From NCBI GenBank assembly GCA_944325835.1, contig CALVBO010000003.1:144123-208122 (forward strand): 64,000 nucleotides of DNA, written 5' to 3'. A program made the position numbers and the translations under genes. The DNA is from Candidatus Gastranaerophilales bacterium. Lineage in GTDB: Bacteria > Cyanobacteriota > Vampirovibrionia > Gastranaerophilales > Gastranaerophilaceae. The notes beneath the pieces are model-generated. The model was not told the DNA's origin and did not search any database. It saw nothing but the letters and a program-made list of their open reading frames with translations. This document shows, one piece after another, positions 1-7,756 of the stretch; position 1 is the stretch's first letter, and every line of letters starts with the position of its first letter.

Positions 1-2
1 AT

Positions 3-842
3 ACTGATACTTTTTATGATGTGACGGCAATTGAAGCGGGTATTGAAGGGGAATTTGTAAACGGCTGGGATTATAAGTTTAAAACCCGTCTTGCACCTTC
101 TAACCAGTGGAGTTTCTGGCAAAATCTGATTTCAGATATGTATATTACAAACGATAATATTAAAAATCATAAAATTCTTCTCGGGAATTCAAAGCTTCCG
201 ATTGGTGTCGAGGGCGGTCAGAGTACATCAACGCTGTTATTCTTGAACAGGTCGCAATTTGCAAGAACTTTTGCTAATTCCAGAAAAGTCGGGCTGAGGG
301 TCATCGGTGATTTGGATTTAGTTGACTACGACTTCGGGGTTTACAGCTCTGACACGTATTTCCGGGAATTCTTCCCCGGTGTGGATTTTACGGGGTGGGT
401 TGATTTTAAACCGCTTGGAAAAACAAAGGGCGAATACGGTGATTTGACTCTCGGTACAGGTATCAGTGCCGGAACTCACCACACGGATTATGCCGTTGGC
501 GGCGCGTATTTTGGCTATGAATATAAAGACTTCCTTATAAACTGTGAAGGCTCTATTGCAGACGGTTATAACGGGCAGGTAGGGTTAAGTGATAAGAAAG
601 CATCAGGTTTTTACACTACGCTTGGCTATCATCTGACCCCGAAAATTCAAATGGTTGCGCGTTTTGATACTTTTGACCCGAATAGAGAAATGGAAAATGA
701 TGAAAGACAGGAATATACTGCCGGTCTGAACTATTATATTAAAGGTCAGGCGTTGAAATTGATGCTGAACTATATTTTCTGTCAGGATGAGGCGCGTGAA
801 GACAGTCACAGGCTTTTCCTCGGGACACAAATTCTTTTATAA
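3..842 (+). CDS. phosphate-selective-type outer-membrane porin (3' part)
   Basis: The reading frame is open to the left edge, so the gene starts before the window; about 279 codons are visible. The product alternates short polar turns with amphipathic strands (for example WVDFKPLG, YFGYEYKDFLINCEG, ARFDTFDP, GLNYYIKGQALKLMLNY) and ends in FLGTQILL. This is the pattern of the C-terminal half of OprO/OprP-type 16-strand porins. Its expected role is diffusion of anions or small solutes across the outer membrane. A hairpin terminator follows directly. The family call rests on overall pattern; substrate cannot be told from the sequence. Confidence 0.6.
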   Translation, partial: TDTFYDVTAIEAGIEGEFVNGWDYKFKTRLAPSNQWSFWQNLISDMYITNDNIKNHKILLGNSKLPIGVEGGQSTSTLLFLNRSQFARTFANSRKVGLRVIGDLDLVDYDFGVYSSDTYFREFFPGVDFTGWVDFKPLGKTKGEYGDLTLGTGISAGTHHTDYAVGGAYFGYEYKDFLINCEGSIADGYNGQVGLSDKKASGFYTTLGYHLTPKIQMVARFDTFDPNREMENDERQEYTAGLNYYIKGQALKLMLNYIFCQDEAREDSHRLFLGTQILL

Positions 843-848
843 AACAAA

Positions 849-880
849 AACGCCGAACCAAAGTTCGACGTTTTCGTTTT
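849..880 (+). terminator. rho-independent terminator of the porin gene
   Basis: The arms AACGCCGAAC and GTTCGACGTT pair over ten positions with one mismatch, have a short loop and are followed by TTTTCGTTTT, starting seven bases after the porin stop. Confidence 0.75.
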
Positions 881-884
881 ATAT

Positions 885-1012
885 AATTTTGCTCCTGGCA
901 AATTCCTTGCAATTGTACTAAACAATTGCGGAATTTGAAACGTCGCTGACGTAATGTTCCGTGCCCTGCCTGCTACACTAACGTGTACCAGCACCGGCAC
1001 TCCACACCGAGC
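885..1012. repeat. GC-rich intergenic repeat fragment related to the dispersed hairpin element
   Basis: This spacer between the porin terminator and rpsU has no gene. It contains TTTGAAACG, then GTAATG, CTGCCTGCT, GTGTACCA and GCACCGGC. The same order of short blocks occurs inside the long element copies at 3480 and 39098 (TTTGAAACG, ATGCTCGCCTGCT, GAGCACCGGCTGA). It looks like the distal module of that element without its conserved ends. Confidence 0.45.
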
Positions 1013-1016
1013 TACG

Positions 1017-1187
1017 CTATTTGCGTTTTCTAGCTGCTTCTGATTTGCGTTTTCTTTTTACGCTTGGCTTTTCGTATCTTTCGCGTTTTTTGATTTCAGA
1101 AAGAATTCCTGCCTTTTGGATTTTTTTCTTGAAACGTCTTAATGCGCTTTCAATACTTTCGTTTTCGCCAACTTTTACTTCTGCCAT
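1017..1187 (-). CDS. rpsU: 30S ribosomal protein S21
   Basis: This short reverse gene encodes 56 residues beginning [20 protein letters not shown]. That matches the S21 signature of an acidic start followed by a long basic helix, and it ends in an Arg/Lys-rich tail ([12 protein letters not shown]). S21 binds 16S rRNA on the small subunit near the anti-Shine-Dalgarno region. Length fits S21 (55-70 residues). An AAAGGTGGTG ribosome-binding site precedes the ATG at 1187. The gene is alone, with AT-rich DNA upstream and the GC-rich repeat fragment downstream. Confidence 0.9.
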   Translation of the reverse strand: MAEVKVGENESIESALRRFKKKIQKAGILSEIKKRERYEKPSVKRKRKSEAARKRK

Positions 1188-1288
1188 TTATTTTTTCACC
1201 ACCTTTATAGCAATTTAAGAGTGTAATATTTTGTTTTGTACTGTTATTGTAGTACAAATAAAAATAAAATCAAGTCTGGTGAGGGATT

Positions 1289-1319
1289 TGCGTCTTATGT
1301 AATTTCATATAAAGACGCA
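1289..1319. other. intergenic hairpin between rpsU and the HEAT-like gene
   Basis: Arms TGCGTCTT and AAGACGCA pair perfectly, with further pairing (ATG/CAT) inside the loop. It lies between the divergent rpsU and the gene at 1399 and has no T-run. It could be an operator or a 5'-UTR structure; function unknown. Confidence 0.35.
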
Positions 1320-1398
1320 TATAAAGATTTTATAAGGAAATCCTGATTCGTTATTTTTTGGTTTTATAATTATAATATAAGATTTGATGGAGATAATT

Positions 1399-1683
1399 AT
1401 GGAAACTATAAATGAAATTTTATCAAAATTAGACACAGCAGACAATTCAAACAAAAATGAATTAGAAAACAAACTGGTAAGCATCGGTGATAAAGCTCTG
1501 CCGGTTTTAGTTGAAGAATTACAAAGCATCAAGGGTTTAAAAAGAGGCGTTATCGCAATGACTCTTATCAGACTTGGCGAACAGTCTGTTAAATATCTGG
1601 AAGATGCTGCAAAGAAAAATAAAGATTTCCAATGGATTGCTGATTACTTAATCAGAGAGATTAACGGCTGTCAGGCTGCGTAG
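1399..1683 (+). CDS. small HEAT-repeat-like protein
   Basis: The product has 94 residues. The ATG at 1399 is preferred over the in-frame ATGs at 1384 and 1387 because GGAGA lies at the right distance. The sequence consists of amphipathic helices with a HEAT-like pattern (ALPVLVEELQSIKGLKRGVI, then SVKYLEDAAKKNKDFQWIADYLIREI), which suggests a small protein-protein interaction scaffold. There are no signal peptide, membrane segment or catalytic motifs. A strong terminator follows. I do not recognise a specific family. Confidence 0.6.
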   Translation: METINEILSKLDTADNSNKNELENKLVSIGDKALPVLVEELQSIKGLKRGVIAMTLIRLGEQSVKYLEDAAKKNKDFQWIADYLIREINGCQAA

Positions 1684-1713
1684 TATTAAGTAAATCAACG
1701 GATTGATTTTTAT

Positions 1714-1751
1714 AAAAAAGACTGCTTTATTTATAAAAAGCAGTCTTTTTT
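1714..1751 (+). terminator. rho-independent terminator
   Basis: AAAAAGACTGCTTT and AAAGCAGTCTTTTT form a 14-bp stem followed by a T-run. It closes the HEAT-like gene, and its T-run overlaps the upstream edge of the patatin gene's 5' region. Confidence 0.85.
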
Positions 1752-1767
1752 GTGGTATAAGAAGAAT

Positions 1768-2964
1768 ATGAATAAAAATGATTTGAAATATGCTTGTTTA
1801 TTTGGCGGCGGTGCAATCCGCGGAATGGCTCATATCGGGGTTGTAAGAGCTTTAAATGAAATGGGTGTCGGGCTGGGAACTCTTGCGGGTTCGTCGGTCG
1901 GGGCGATTGTTGCGGCTGCGCTTGCGGTCGGGTATTCGGATGAAGAGTTGGAGAAAATTTTTCTTGATGTGGATTTTGAACTCTTTAGAGATATAAATTT
2001 CAGTAAATCGCTTGCGCTCAGTAAGGGTGATATTTTTCTTGAGTGGATGCGTGAGATTATTGAAACCAAGTTTTATGGCGTAACATATTCCAAAGGGAAG
2101 AATAAGCCCGTAACTTTTGCGGATATTGATAGAAATTGCGTTATCATCACAACGGATTTAACAAATTTTTGCTGTAAAGAGTTTTCGCGTATAACAACGC
2201 CGGATTTTGAGATAGCAGAAGCCGTGAGAATTTCTGCTTGTATGCCGGGGTTGATGAAAGCGATTGAGGTAGGCGATGTGACGCTTGTTGACGGAGATTT
2301 GCAAAAAAGCTGGCCGATGTGGAAATTATGCGACACTCTGGCAAATCTTAAAGAAAATATTCTGGAAATCCGTTTAGAGGGTACGCCTTGCGGGGATTTA
2401 ACCAATCCGATAAGTTTTATAAATTCGGTCTACAGCTGCATAACGTCTGTTGCGAGTGAGTTTGTGGTTAATCTTTATGAGCGGGATGAAACCCACGATT
2501 GCCTTGTTGTTAATACGGGTGACGTTGTAATCGTTAATTTTCAGATGAAAGAGGCTGAACGTAAAGCTTTGATTGAGGACGGGTATAATCAAACGATTGC
2601 CTATTTTAAGAATATTTTGCCGAAGAAAAAGGCGCACCTGCTGGATAATTATATTAAAATTAAAAATTTTATTGTTGATATTCATGATTTACTTTTAAAT
2701 GATAAAGTTGCTGATGCTCAAGTAAAATATGCTAATCTTTTAGCTTTATTGTGTGATATCAAATTTGAAATTGAGGATAAAATTTATTCTGAAATCAAAG
2801 AGTTAGCTGTTGAAATCCTGGACAATACTGCTAAAACATTGTTTTTACGCCAAGTATATTTAAAGAATTTCCGTTTTGTTATAAAAAAACTTGATGATAT
2901 AGAAGCGGCTTTGTGCGAAAAAAATATTTTTTTGAAAAATACGCTGAAACTTATTGAAAGCTAG
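1768..2964 (+). CDS. patatin-like phospholipase
   Basis: The product has about 398 residues, taking the ATG at 1768; the frame extends to 1750, but that part lies in the preceding terminator. The patatin signature is complete. The oxyanion-hole loop GGGAIRGMAH is near residues 13-22, the nucleophile elbow GSSVG is near 41-45 with Ser43, and the catalytic Asp is in VDGDL near residue 175. These enzymes use a Ser-Asp dyad to hydrolyse acyl chains from (phospho)lipids. No signal peptide is seen, so it should act on the cytoplasmic side. The C-terminal 130 residues are helical and not part of the core domain. It could be a self-contained lipase or a contact-dependent effector; the sequence does not decide. 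Confidence 0.85.
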   Translation: MNKNDLKYACLFGGGAIRGMAHIGVVRALNEMGVGLGTLAGSSVGAIVAAALAVGYSDEELEKIFLDVDFELFRDINFSKSLALSKGDIFLEWMREIIETKFYGVTYSKGKNKPVTFADIDRNCVIITTDLTNFCCKEFSRITTPDFEIAEAVRISACMPGLMKAIEVGDVTLVDGDLQKSWPMWKLCDTLANLKENILEIRLEGTPCGDLTNPISFINSVYSCITSVASEFVVNLYERDETHDCLVVNTGDVVIVNFQMKEAERKALIEDGYNQTIAYFKNILPKKKAHLLDNYIKIKNFIVDIHDLLLNDKVADAQVKYANLLALLCDIKFEIEDKIYSEIKELAVEILDNTAKTLFLRQVYLKNFRFVIKKLDDIEAALCEKNIFLKNTLKLIES

Positions 2965-2965
2965 G

Positions 2966-2994
2966 TTGTATAATGTTACTAAATATGTTATAAT
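2966..2994 (+). promoter_or_regulatory. sigma70-type promoter, apparently giving a leaderless mRNA
   Basis: TTGTAT (2966-2971) and a perfect TATAAT (2989-2994) are 17 bp apart. The ATG of the next gene is at 3001, only six bases after the -10 box, where transcription should start. There is no room for a Shine-Dalgarno site. Confidence 0.7.
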
Positions 2995-3000
2995 TTTTGT

Positions 3001-3477
3001 ATGAAAAAGATTGTTATTTGTTTAATAATGTTGTTTACCCTATTGGTTTCGCCATATTGTTATGCGGATGAAGTTAATTTGGACTATTTATTTGAACTTG
3101 CAAAATCTAAAAATATTGATGTGAATGAAGTTTTAAATCAACCCTACATTGGAACTTCATATTCTCAAATAAAAAATGGTAGAAAACCTTATTTAATTGT
3201 GTTTGCAGATTTCTCAGATTTTGCCACCGCTGCGAGATATGTTAATAACGGATATTTTGTTTATAACAATTTACAGAAAGATTATGGATTTAGCGTTTTA
3301 AGTTACAAACATCCTGATAATAGTTCATTGGTGAAAAAACTTAAAGTTCGGACATTACCTTATGTTGTTATCGTAAACCCTTCGCATGATGAAATTTTAC
3401 CTATAAAACCTGCATTATACGAAAATCCTCAAAAATTGGTTTCGCTTTTAAAGGTGTATTTAAGAAAATCTAATTAG
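3001..3477 (+). CDS. exported thioredoxin-fold protein without CXXC
   Basis: The product has 158 residues. An N-terminal signal peptide (hydrophobic core IVICLIMLFTLLV, cleavage likely after CYA) sends it to the periplasm. The mature part has a thioredoxin-like pattern: PYLIVFADF as a core strand, a helix, and the cis-Pro loop RTLPYVVIV near residue 119, followed by the final strand and helix. The usual CXXC after the first core strand is absent (FADFSDFAT), so disulphide exchange is unlikely; a structural or chaperone role is possible. The gene runs convergently into the element at 3480, which starts three bases after its stop. Confidence 0.6.
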   Translation: MKKIVICLIMLFTLLVSPYCYADEVNLDYLFELAKSKNIDVNEVLNQPYIGTSYSQIKNGRKPYLIVFADFSDFATAARYVNNGYFVYNNLQKDYGFSVLSYKHPDNSSLVKKLKVRTLPYVVIVNPSHDEILPIKPALYENPQKLVSLLKVYLRKSN

Positions 3478-3479
3478 TT

Positions 3480-3697
3480 GTCCGAGAAAATCTCGCGATA
3501 AGGAACGTGAGCGAGATTTTAGAGTGGCGTATTAGACAGCGAGCCACAGTGCAGGCTTGCGATTACTGTCTGACAAATCAAAGATTTGAAACGGTAGAGA
3601 TGTAATGCTCGCCTGCTTGTCATACTCATGTGTGCCAACATTGCGAGCACCGGCTGATGCTTTGAGCAAGCCTGGTAGGTGGCGAAGAACTGCTTTA
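3480..3697 (+). repeat. dispersed covarying-hairpin element, copy 1
   Basis: It starts GTCCGAGAAA and ends GAACTGCTTTA. Hairpin 1 has arms AAAATCTCGC (3487-3496) and GCGAGATTTT (3511-3520) with loop GATAAGGAACGTGA. The core GAGTGGCGTATTAGACAGCG follows. Hairpin 2 is formed by CCAC...GTGG enclosing CAGGCTTGC and GCAAGCCTG around a roughly 95-base insert. It lies between two convergent genes, and its last three bases are the stop codon of the reverse-strand gene. Confidence 0.9.
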
Positions 3698-4564
3698 TCT
3701 TTTAGAAACCGGTGTGCCAAAGATTAATCTTGCACCGCCCATGCGTTTTTGCAGTGTGTTGCCTATACCTTTCACTATGGTATTTATATTATCAATTAAT
3801 GTTTTCAAACTGCAAATTGTTGCATTGACTGCAGGAAGTGTTTTCGTGTTGATAAGAAGAGTTGTGCCTTCAAAGTTTTTGGTCGTATTCTGGACATTGA
3901 AGATTGAATTGGATATATATTTATCATCAATAGATCTTTCAAGTTTTGCAGACATTAGATTGAGGTTTGCGGTTGTGTTTGAAAGATTATTCGCAGCAGT
4001 CGTAATCTGCGGGTGAATATCTTTCAGGATTGAGGTTATCTCTTCTAAAAGTGCGCTTACGTTTTTTGCGGCATCGTTTGCACTGTCGAGCAGATTGTTG
4101 GCGTTGCCTTTTAATTCATCCAGCCCGCCGCCTTCCGCAACGTTATTGATAATATCGCTCCAGTCGCGGGATACAATGCCTTCAACCTTATCGCCATATT
4201 TTATACGTGTAAGCGAAGGCGAACCCGGATAAAGAATTTCCATGTAGTCAACATCGGAATCTTTTTGGGCTTTCTGGACTTTTACCTTAATATTATTTGG
4301 CAGGTTGTAAGTCCAGCTGTTCAGCGCGATTGTCACTCTGGTTGTCAAAAAATCTTTGCTTGGAACAACTTTTACTGCGCGTCCGATTTTGAACCCTTTA
4401 TAGTAAACATTTATATTGGAAAAAGGTTCTAATTCCGTAAACACAGCGGTTATACGCATGTGCGAAAGGTCAATGGCTTTGAGTATTATAAGTCCTAAAA
4501 TTAGAACTATAAATACAATTTTAAATTTTGCTAAAAATCTTATAAATTCATCTTTAAATTTCAT
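3695..4564 (-). CDS. MCE/MlaD-family lipid-transport protein
   Basis: The product has 289 residues. A single N-terminal membrane segment (about residues 15-33) is followed by an MCE domain (RITAVFTELEPFSNINVYYKGFKIGRAVKV, about 38-125). A long helical tail rich in Asn/Thr/Leu follows (NNLLDSANDAAKNVSALLEEI and similar). MCE proteins form hexameric rings or tubes in the periplasm that carry phospholipid between membranes with an ABC transporter (MlaFE). No mlaE, mlaF or mlaB is adjacent. The stop codon is contributed by the end of the repeat element at 3480-3697, so the original C-terminus may have been altered. Confidence 0.8.
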   Translation of the reverse strand: MKFKDEFIRFLAKFKIVFIVLILGLIILKAIDLSHMRITAVFTELEPFSNINVYYKGFKIGRAVKVVPSKDFLTTRVTIALNSWTYNLPNNIKVKVQKAQKDSDVDYMEILYPGSPSLTRIKYGDKVEGIVSRDWSDIINNVAEGGGLDELKGNANNLLDSANDAAKNVSALLEEITSILKDIHPQITTAANNLSNTTANLNLMSAKLERSIDDKYISNSIFNVQNTTKNFEGTTLLINTKTLPAVNATICSLKTLIDNINTIVKGIGNTLQKRMGGARLIFGTPVSKR

Positions 4565-4620
4565 ACAAATATTGAAAAATATCTGTACGGTTTCCTCAAT
4601 TGCCGAACCTGCTTAATACT

Positions 4621-4770
4621 GTCCGAGAAAGGCTCGCGATAAGGAACGTGGCGTGAATGAGTTGCGAAGCAACTCCCGCTCACGCAAGCGAGCCTTTTGA
4701 GTGGCGTATTAGACAGCGAAGCCGCCACGGCTCGCGGTTCAGCGAGGCGGAGCGGCGGAGAACTGCTTTA
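4621..4770 (+). repeat. dispersed covarying-hairpin element, copy 2
   Basis: It starts GTCCGAGAAA and ends GAACTGCTTTA. Hairpin 1 pairs AAAGGCTCGC (4628-4637) with GCGAGCCTTT (4688-4697); its loop carries a nested hairpin (GAGTTGC, GAA, GCAACTC inside GCGTGA/TCACGC). The core GAGTGGCGTATTAGACAGCG follows. Hairpin 2 has CTCGC-GGTTCA-GCGAG inside a CCGCC/GGCGG outer stem. It lies between the start of the MlaD-like gene and the end of tolC, ending two bases before the tolC stop codon. Confidence 0.9.
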
Positions 4771-4772
4771 TT

Positions 4773-6152
4773 TTATAAATCAGTTGTTTCTTCGCCGGTT
4801 TGAAGATAATTTTCACCGCCAAGCGCCTTATAAAGATTTATTGTTGAAACAATGTAGTTAATTTTTTCGTTGACAAGTTCCTGCTCAAGTTTGAGTGCAT
4901 ATTTTTCCGCAACGAGTTCATCGAATTGTGATATTGAGCCGATTTCGAGTTCGCGTTGTTTTAGTCTTAACTTTTCATGTTCAATCGTAATTTTTTCTAT
5001 ATCTTTTTCGTAGTTAGCTTTGCAGGTTTTTGCGCTGACAAGTGCGTCGTTAAGCTCCTGAAGCGAGGTGAGAATTGTTTTTTCATAGTATTCAAGTGCT
5101 TTTTTGTATTCGTGTTTTTTCAAATTCAAGTTTGCTTTTTTAGCACCGCCCGTGAATAAATCCACCTGAGGCATAACGCCGATACTGCTTAAGAGAGTAT
5201 TAGGGGCAAACAATCTTGAGAAACTGTAAGCGTTAAAACCGAATTGGCCGAACAGAATAAATTTTGGTAAAAATTCACGGCGTGCAACTTTTACATCAAT
5301 ACCGATTTTTTTGATATAGAATTCTGTTTTCTTAAGATCCGGTCTGTTCTGAATACGTTCGGAGTCGATTTCTTCCGGTATATCAAAAGTTTTGATATCA
5401 TCATAGGCGATTGTGTCAAACTCTTTCAGGTTTCTGTTGCCAAGCTGAACCATTAATTCATCATTAATTAAATCAAGACTTTTTTCCAAAAGGTTTAAGT
5501 CCATTTCAATTTTTGCAAGTTCCTGTTTTTCATTCAAAACTTCCGTAATTGAGGCAAGGCCTTTTGCGTATTTTTTCTCCGTTTTTGCTACAAGGTCGAC
5601 TTCAATTTCTTTTATCTTGCGCATATTTTTCAACAATTGTTTAATTTTAATAAGGTTATAATAATCGCCTGCAAAGTTGGAAGTTATTGAAATATAAGCA
5701 CTTCTTTCATCCTGTCGGATAATTTCATCAACCATTTTTACGCTTTTTGTTTTGAGGTAATTTTTGCCCCAGATGTCCACTTCATAGGACATTGCCAGCG
5801 GAAGAAGCAAATTATACTGATGATAGCTCGGGATTAAAACATCACCAAATCTTTGATCTGCGGCATGCGGTTCCCACATATACCTTCCTTGAAAACCTAA
5901 ATACGGAAGTTGATTCGCAAATTGCATTTTAATACTGTCCTGTGACTGCAGAGAATTTAACTTCGCGATTTTTAAATCCTGATTGTTTTCATACAAATCT
6001 TTAAGATATTTATTCAAATATTCGTCGTTATAATTTTCCCAGTATTCAAGATTAAGGTACTGAATCCCTTTATCTTCAATGGTTTTCGCTTGTACACTTC
6101 CGGCTAATAAAATCAAATTTATTAAAATAATTAAACATTTTTTTATTGTCAT
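4773..6152 (-). CDS. tolC: TolC-family outer-membrane efflux protein
   Basis: The product has about 459 residues. The ATG at 6152 is preferred over the longer frame from 6209 because AGGTG sits just before it and a signal peptide begins there (MTIKKCLIILINLILLAGSV, cleaved after QA). Two repeated helical-hairpin halves are seen (LKIAKLNSLQSQDSIKMQFANQLPYLGF and KKTEFYIKKIGIDVKVARREFLPKFILFG), as in TolC/OEP trimers. TolC forms the exit duct through the outer membrane and periplasm. It is divergent from marR-emrA-emrB and should supply their outer-membrane channel. A near-perfect palindrome lies between the two. Confidence 0.85.
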   Translation of the reverse strand: MTIKKCLIILINLILLAGSVQAKTIEDKGIQYLNLEYWENYNDEYLNKYLKDLYENNQDLKIAKLNSLQSQDSIKMQFANQLPYLGFQGRYMWEPHAADQRFGDVLIPSYHQYNLLLPLAMSYEVDIWGKNYLKTKSVKMVDEIIRQDERSAYISITSNFAGDYYNLIKIKQLLKNMRKIKEIEVDLVAKTEKKYAKGLASITEVLNEKQELAKIEMDLNLLEKSLDLINDELMVQLGNRNLKEFDTIAYDDIKTFDIPEEIDSERIQNRPDLKKTEFYIKKIGIDVKVARREFLPKFILFGQFGFNAYSFSRLFAPNTLLSSIGVMPQVDLFTGGAKKANLNLKKHEYKKALEYYEKTILTSLQELNDALVSAKTCKANYEKDIEKITIEHEKLRLKQRELEIGSISQFDELVAEKYALKLEQELVNEKINYIVSTINLYKALGGENYLQTGEETTDL

Positions 6153-6169
6153 CTGGACACCTGTTATTC

Positions 6170-6191
6170 TTGTGTTATGATGATAACACAA
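6170..6191. promoter_or_regulatory. MarR-type operator between tolC and marR
   Basis: TTGTGTTAT and ATAACACAA form a perfect 9-bp inverted repeat around GATG. It lies 12 bases before the marR start and 18 before the tolC start. The size and symmetry fit a winged-helix MarR dimer site that controls both directions. Confidence 0.75.
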
Positions 6192-6203
6192 AGGGAATAA
6201 AAA

Positions 6204-6662
6204 ATGCAAGCGAAATTTTTATTAAATCAAAAAATAGGATTACTTTTGACGCAGATAGGTCTGTTGTCAAGGGTTTTCGCTATTCAATCTTTTTCTAAAA
6301 ATGTTTGTGAAATAACACCGGAACAGTTTACGGTGCTTGCGGCATTGAAGGAGCATGGTGATCTTTATCAGCGTCAAATCTCTGCGATTACATTGAAAGA
6401 CAGGGCTAATATCACAAGAATTATCTCAATTTTAGAAACCCAGGGCTTTATTACCCGTAAGGTTGAAAGTCAGGGACGGCAAATTCAAAAGGTAAGTATT
6501 ACGGATAAAGGAAGTGAAATGGTTGAAAAAGCCCTGCCGTTTATTCTGGATATCTGGGCAAAAACTGTTGAAAATATTGATGAAGATGAGATGAATGCCT
6601 GCTTTTTAACCCTTCAAAAAATTAAAGAAAATTTACAAAATAATACTACCCTGAATTTATAA
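6204..6662 (+). CDS. MarR-family transcriptional regulator
   Basis: The product has 152 residues with the MarR winged-helix layout. The recognition region is about residues 50-95 (LYQRQISAITLKDRANITRIISILETQGFITRKV), then the wing with DKGSEMVEKALP, framed by dimerising helices. MarR proteins repress efflux genes until a ligand releases them. AAAGGGA precedes the ATG. The gene is first in an operon with emrA and emrB, 11 bases before emrA. The palindrome just upstream is the likely site of autorepression and tolC control. Confidence 0.88.
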   Translation: MQAKFLLNQKIGLLLTQIGLLSRVFAIQSFSKNVCEITPEQFTVLAALKEHGDLYQRQISAITLKDRANITRIISILETQGFITRKVESQGRQIQKVSITDKGSEMVEKALPFILDIWAKTVENIDEDEMNACFLTLQKIKENLQNNTTLNL

Positions 6663-6673
6663 GGAATATAAAT

Positions 6674-7747
6674 ATGAAAGCATCAGAAAAATTAAGAAAA
6701 AGTCGAAATAGAACGGAAATTAGTAAGAAACGTGTATTTGTACCGATTGTGAGCGCGGTTGTATTGATTACTCTCGGGATTATCGGTGCGGTGCATGCAA
6801 CGTTTTATCAATCAACGGACGATGCCTTTGTTGAAGGAAGATTGATTTCTATTGCCCCGCGTGTTTCGGGGCCGGTTGTGAAACTTCTTGTTGATGATAA
6901 CGATGAGGTTCAAAAAGGTGATTTACTTTTTGAAATTGATCCGGAACCTTATGAAGTAACTTTGCAGAAGAAACTGGCAGAACTTGAGGTCGCCAAAGCA
7001 AAACTCGGTGTTGTTGAAAAGCAGGTTGAAGAAAAACATTCCAACTTGAGCCAGTCGCGTGAAGATATCGTTTCTGCCACGTCTAAGTATGACTTTGCCA
7101 AAAGTGATTTTGACCGTTATCAGGAGATGTATAAAGAAGGAATAGTTTCCAAACAGGACTATGAACGCGCTCTGACAGGATTAACCGTTGCGGATGCCGG
7201 CAAAAACGCAACACACGACGCGCATCGCGCAATGGAATCGGCTCTGCATTCGGATCAGGCAAAACGCGAAGCAACGCTTGCCGAAATCGACAAGATTAAA
7301 GCCGAAATCGCACAGGCTGAACTTGATCTTTCCTATACAAAAATTTATGCGCCGCAATCCGGACGCGTAAGCGCAAGAACGGTTGAAGTCGGTAATTACC
7401 TGCAAGTTGCGCAGCCGGTTATGTCGATTGTTCCGAAAGAAGTCTGGGTTGTTGCAAACTTTAAAGAAAACCAGCTTACCCATATGAAGGAAGGGCAGGA
7501 AGTTAAAATTAAAATAGACACCTACCCGAACAAACGTTTCAAGGGCGTAGTAGACAGTATTCAGTATGCCTCCGGCGCTAAATCAAGTCTTTTCCCGCCT
7601 GAAAACGCTGTCGGAAGTTATGTAAAAATTGTTCAGAGAATTCCTGTAAAAATCCGTTTTACCGAAGACTTTTCGGATTATAACGTAATTCCCGGTATGT
7701 CAGTTGTTCCGAAGGTGAAAATTCGCGGATATAAAGAAAAAGCATAG
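6674..7747 (+). CDS. emrA: EmrA/HlyD-family membrane-fusion protein
   Basis: The product has 357 residues. It has a cytoplasmic basic N-terminus and one membrane helix (about residues 20-42). A split biotinyl-lipoyl domain follows (ISIAPRVSGPVVKLLVDDNDEVQKGDLLFEI and LDLSYTKIYAPQSGRVSARTVEVGNYLQVA) around a coiled-coil hairpin (about 95-205). The C-terminal beta-barrel contains WVVANFKENQLTHMKEGQ, the EmrA signature. It links the inner-membrane exporter EmrB to TolC. AAGGA precedes the start. Confidence 0.9.
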   Translation: MKASEKLRKSRNRTEISKKRVFVPIVSAVVLITLGIIGAVHATFYQSTDDAFVEGRLISIAPRVSGPVVKLLVDDNDEVQKGDLLFEIDPEPYEVTLQKKLAELEVAKAKLGVVEKQVEEKHSNLSQSREDIVSATSKYDFAKSDFDRYQEMYKEGIVSKQDYERALTGLTVADAGKNATHDAHRAMESALHSDQAKREATLAEIDKIKAEIAQAELDLSYTKIYAPQSGRVSARTVEVGNYLQVAQPVMSIVPKEVWVVANFKENQLTHMKEGQEVKIKIDTYPNKRFKGVVDSIQYASGAKSSLFPPENAVGSYVKIVQRIPVKIRFTEDFSDYNVIPGMSVVPKVKIRGYKEKA

Positions 7748-7756
7748 GATTTAGTC

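Noticed and set aside
3532..3720. 62-codon reverse frame over element copy 1
   Set aside because: It is open only because the element lacks stops in that frame; similar open frames run through copies 4 and 6, so it is not evidence for a separate gene.
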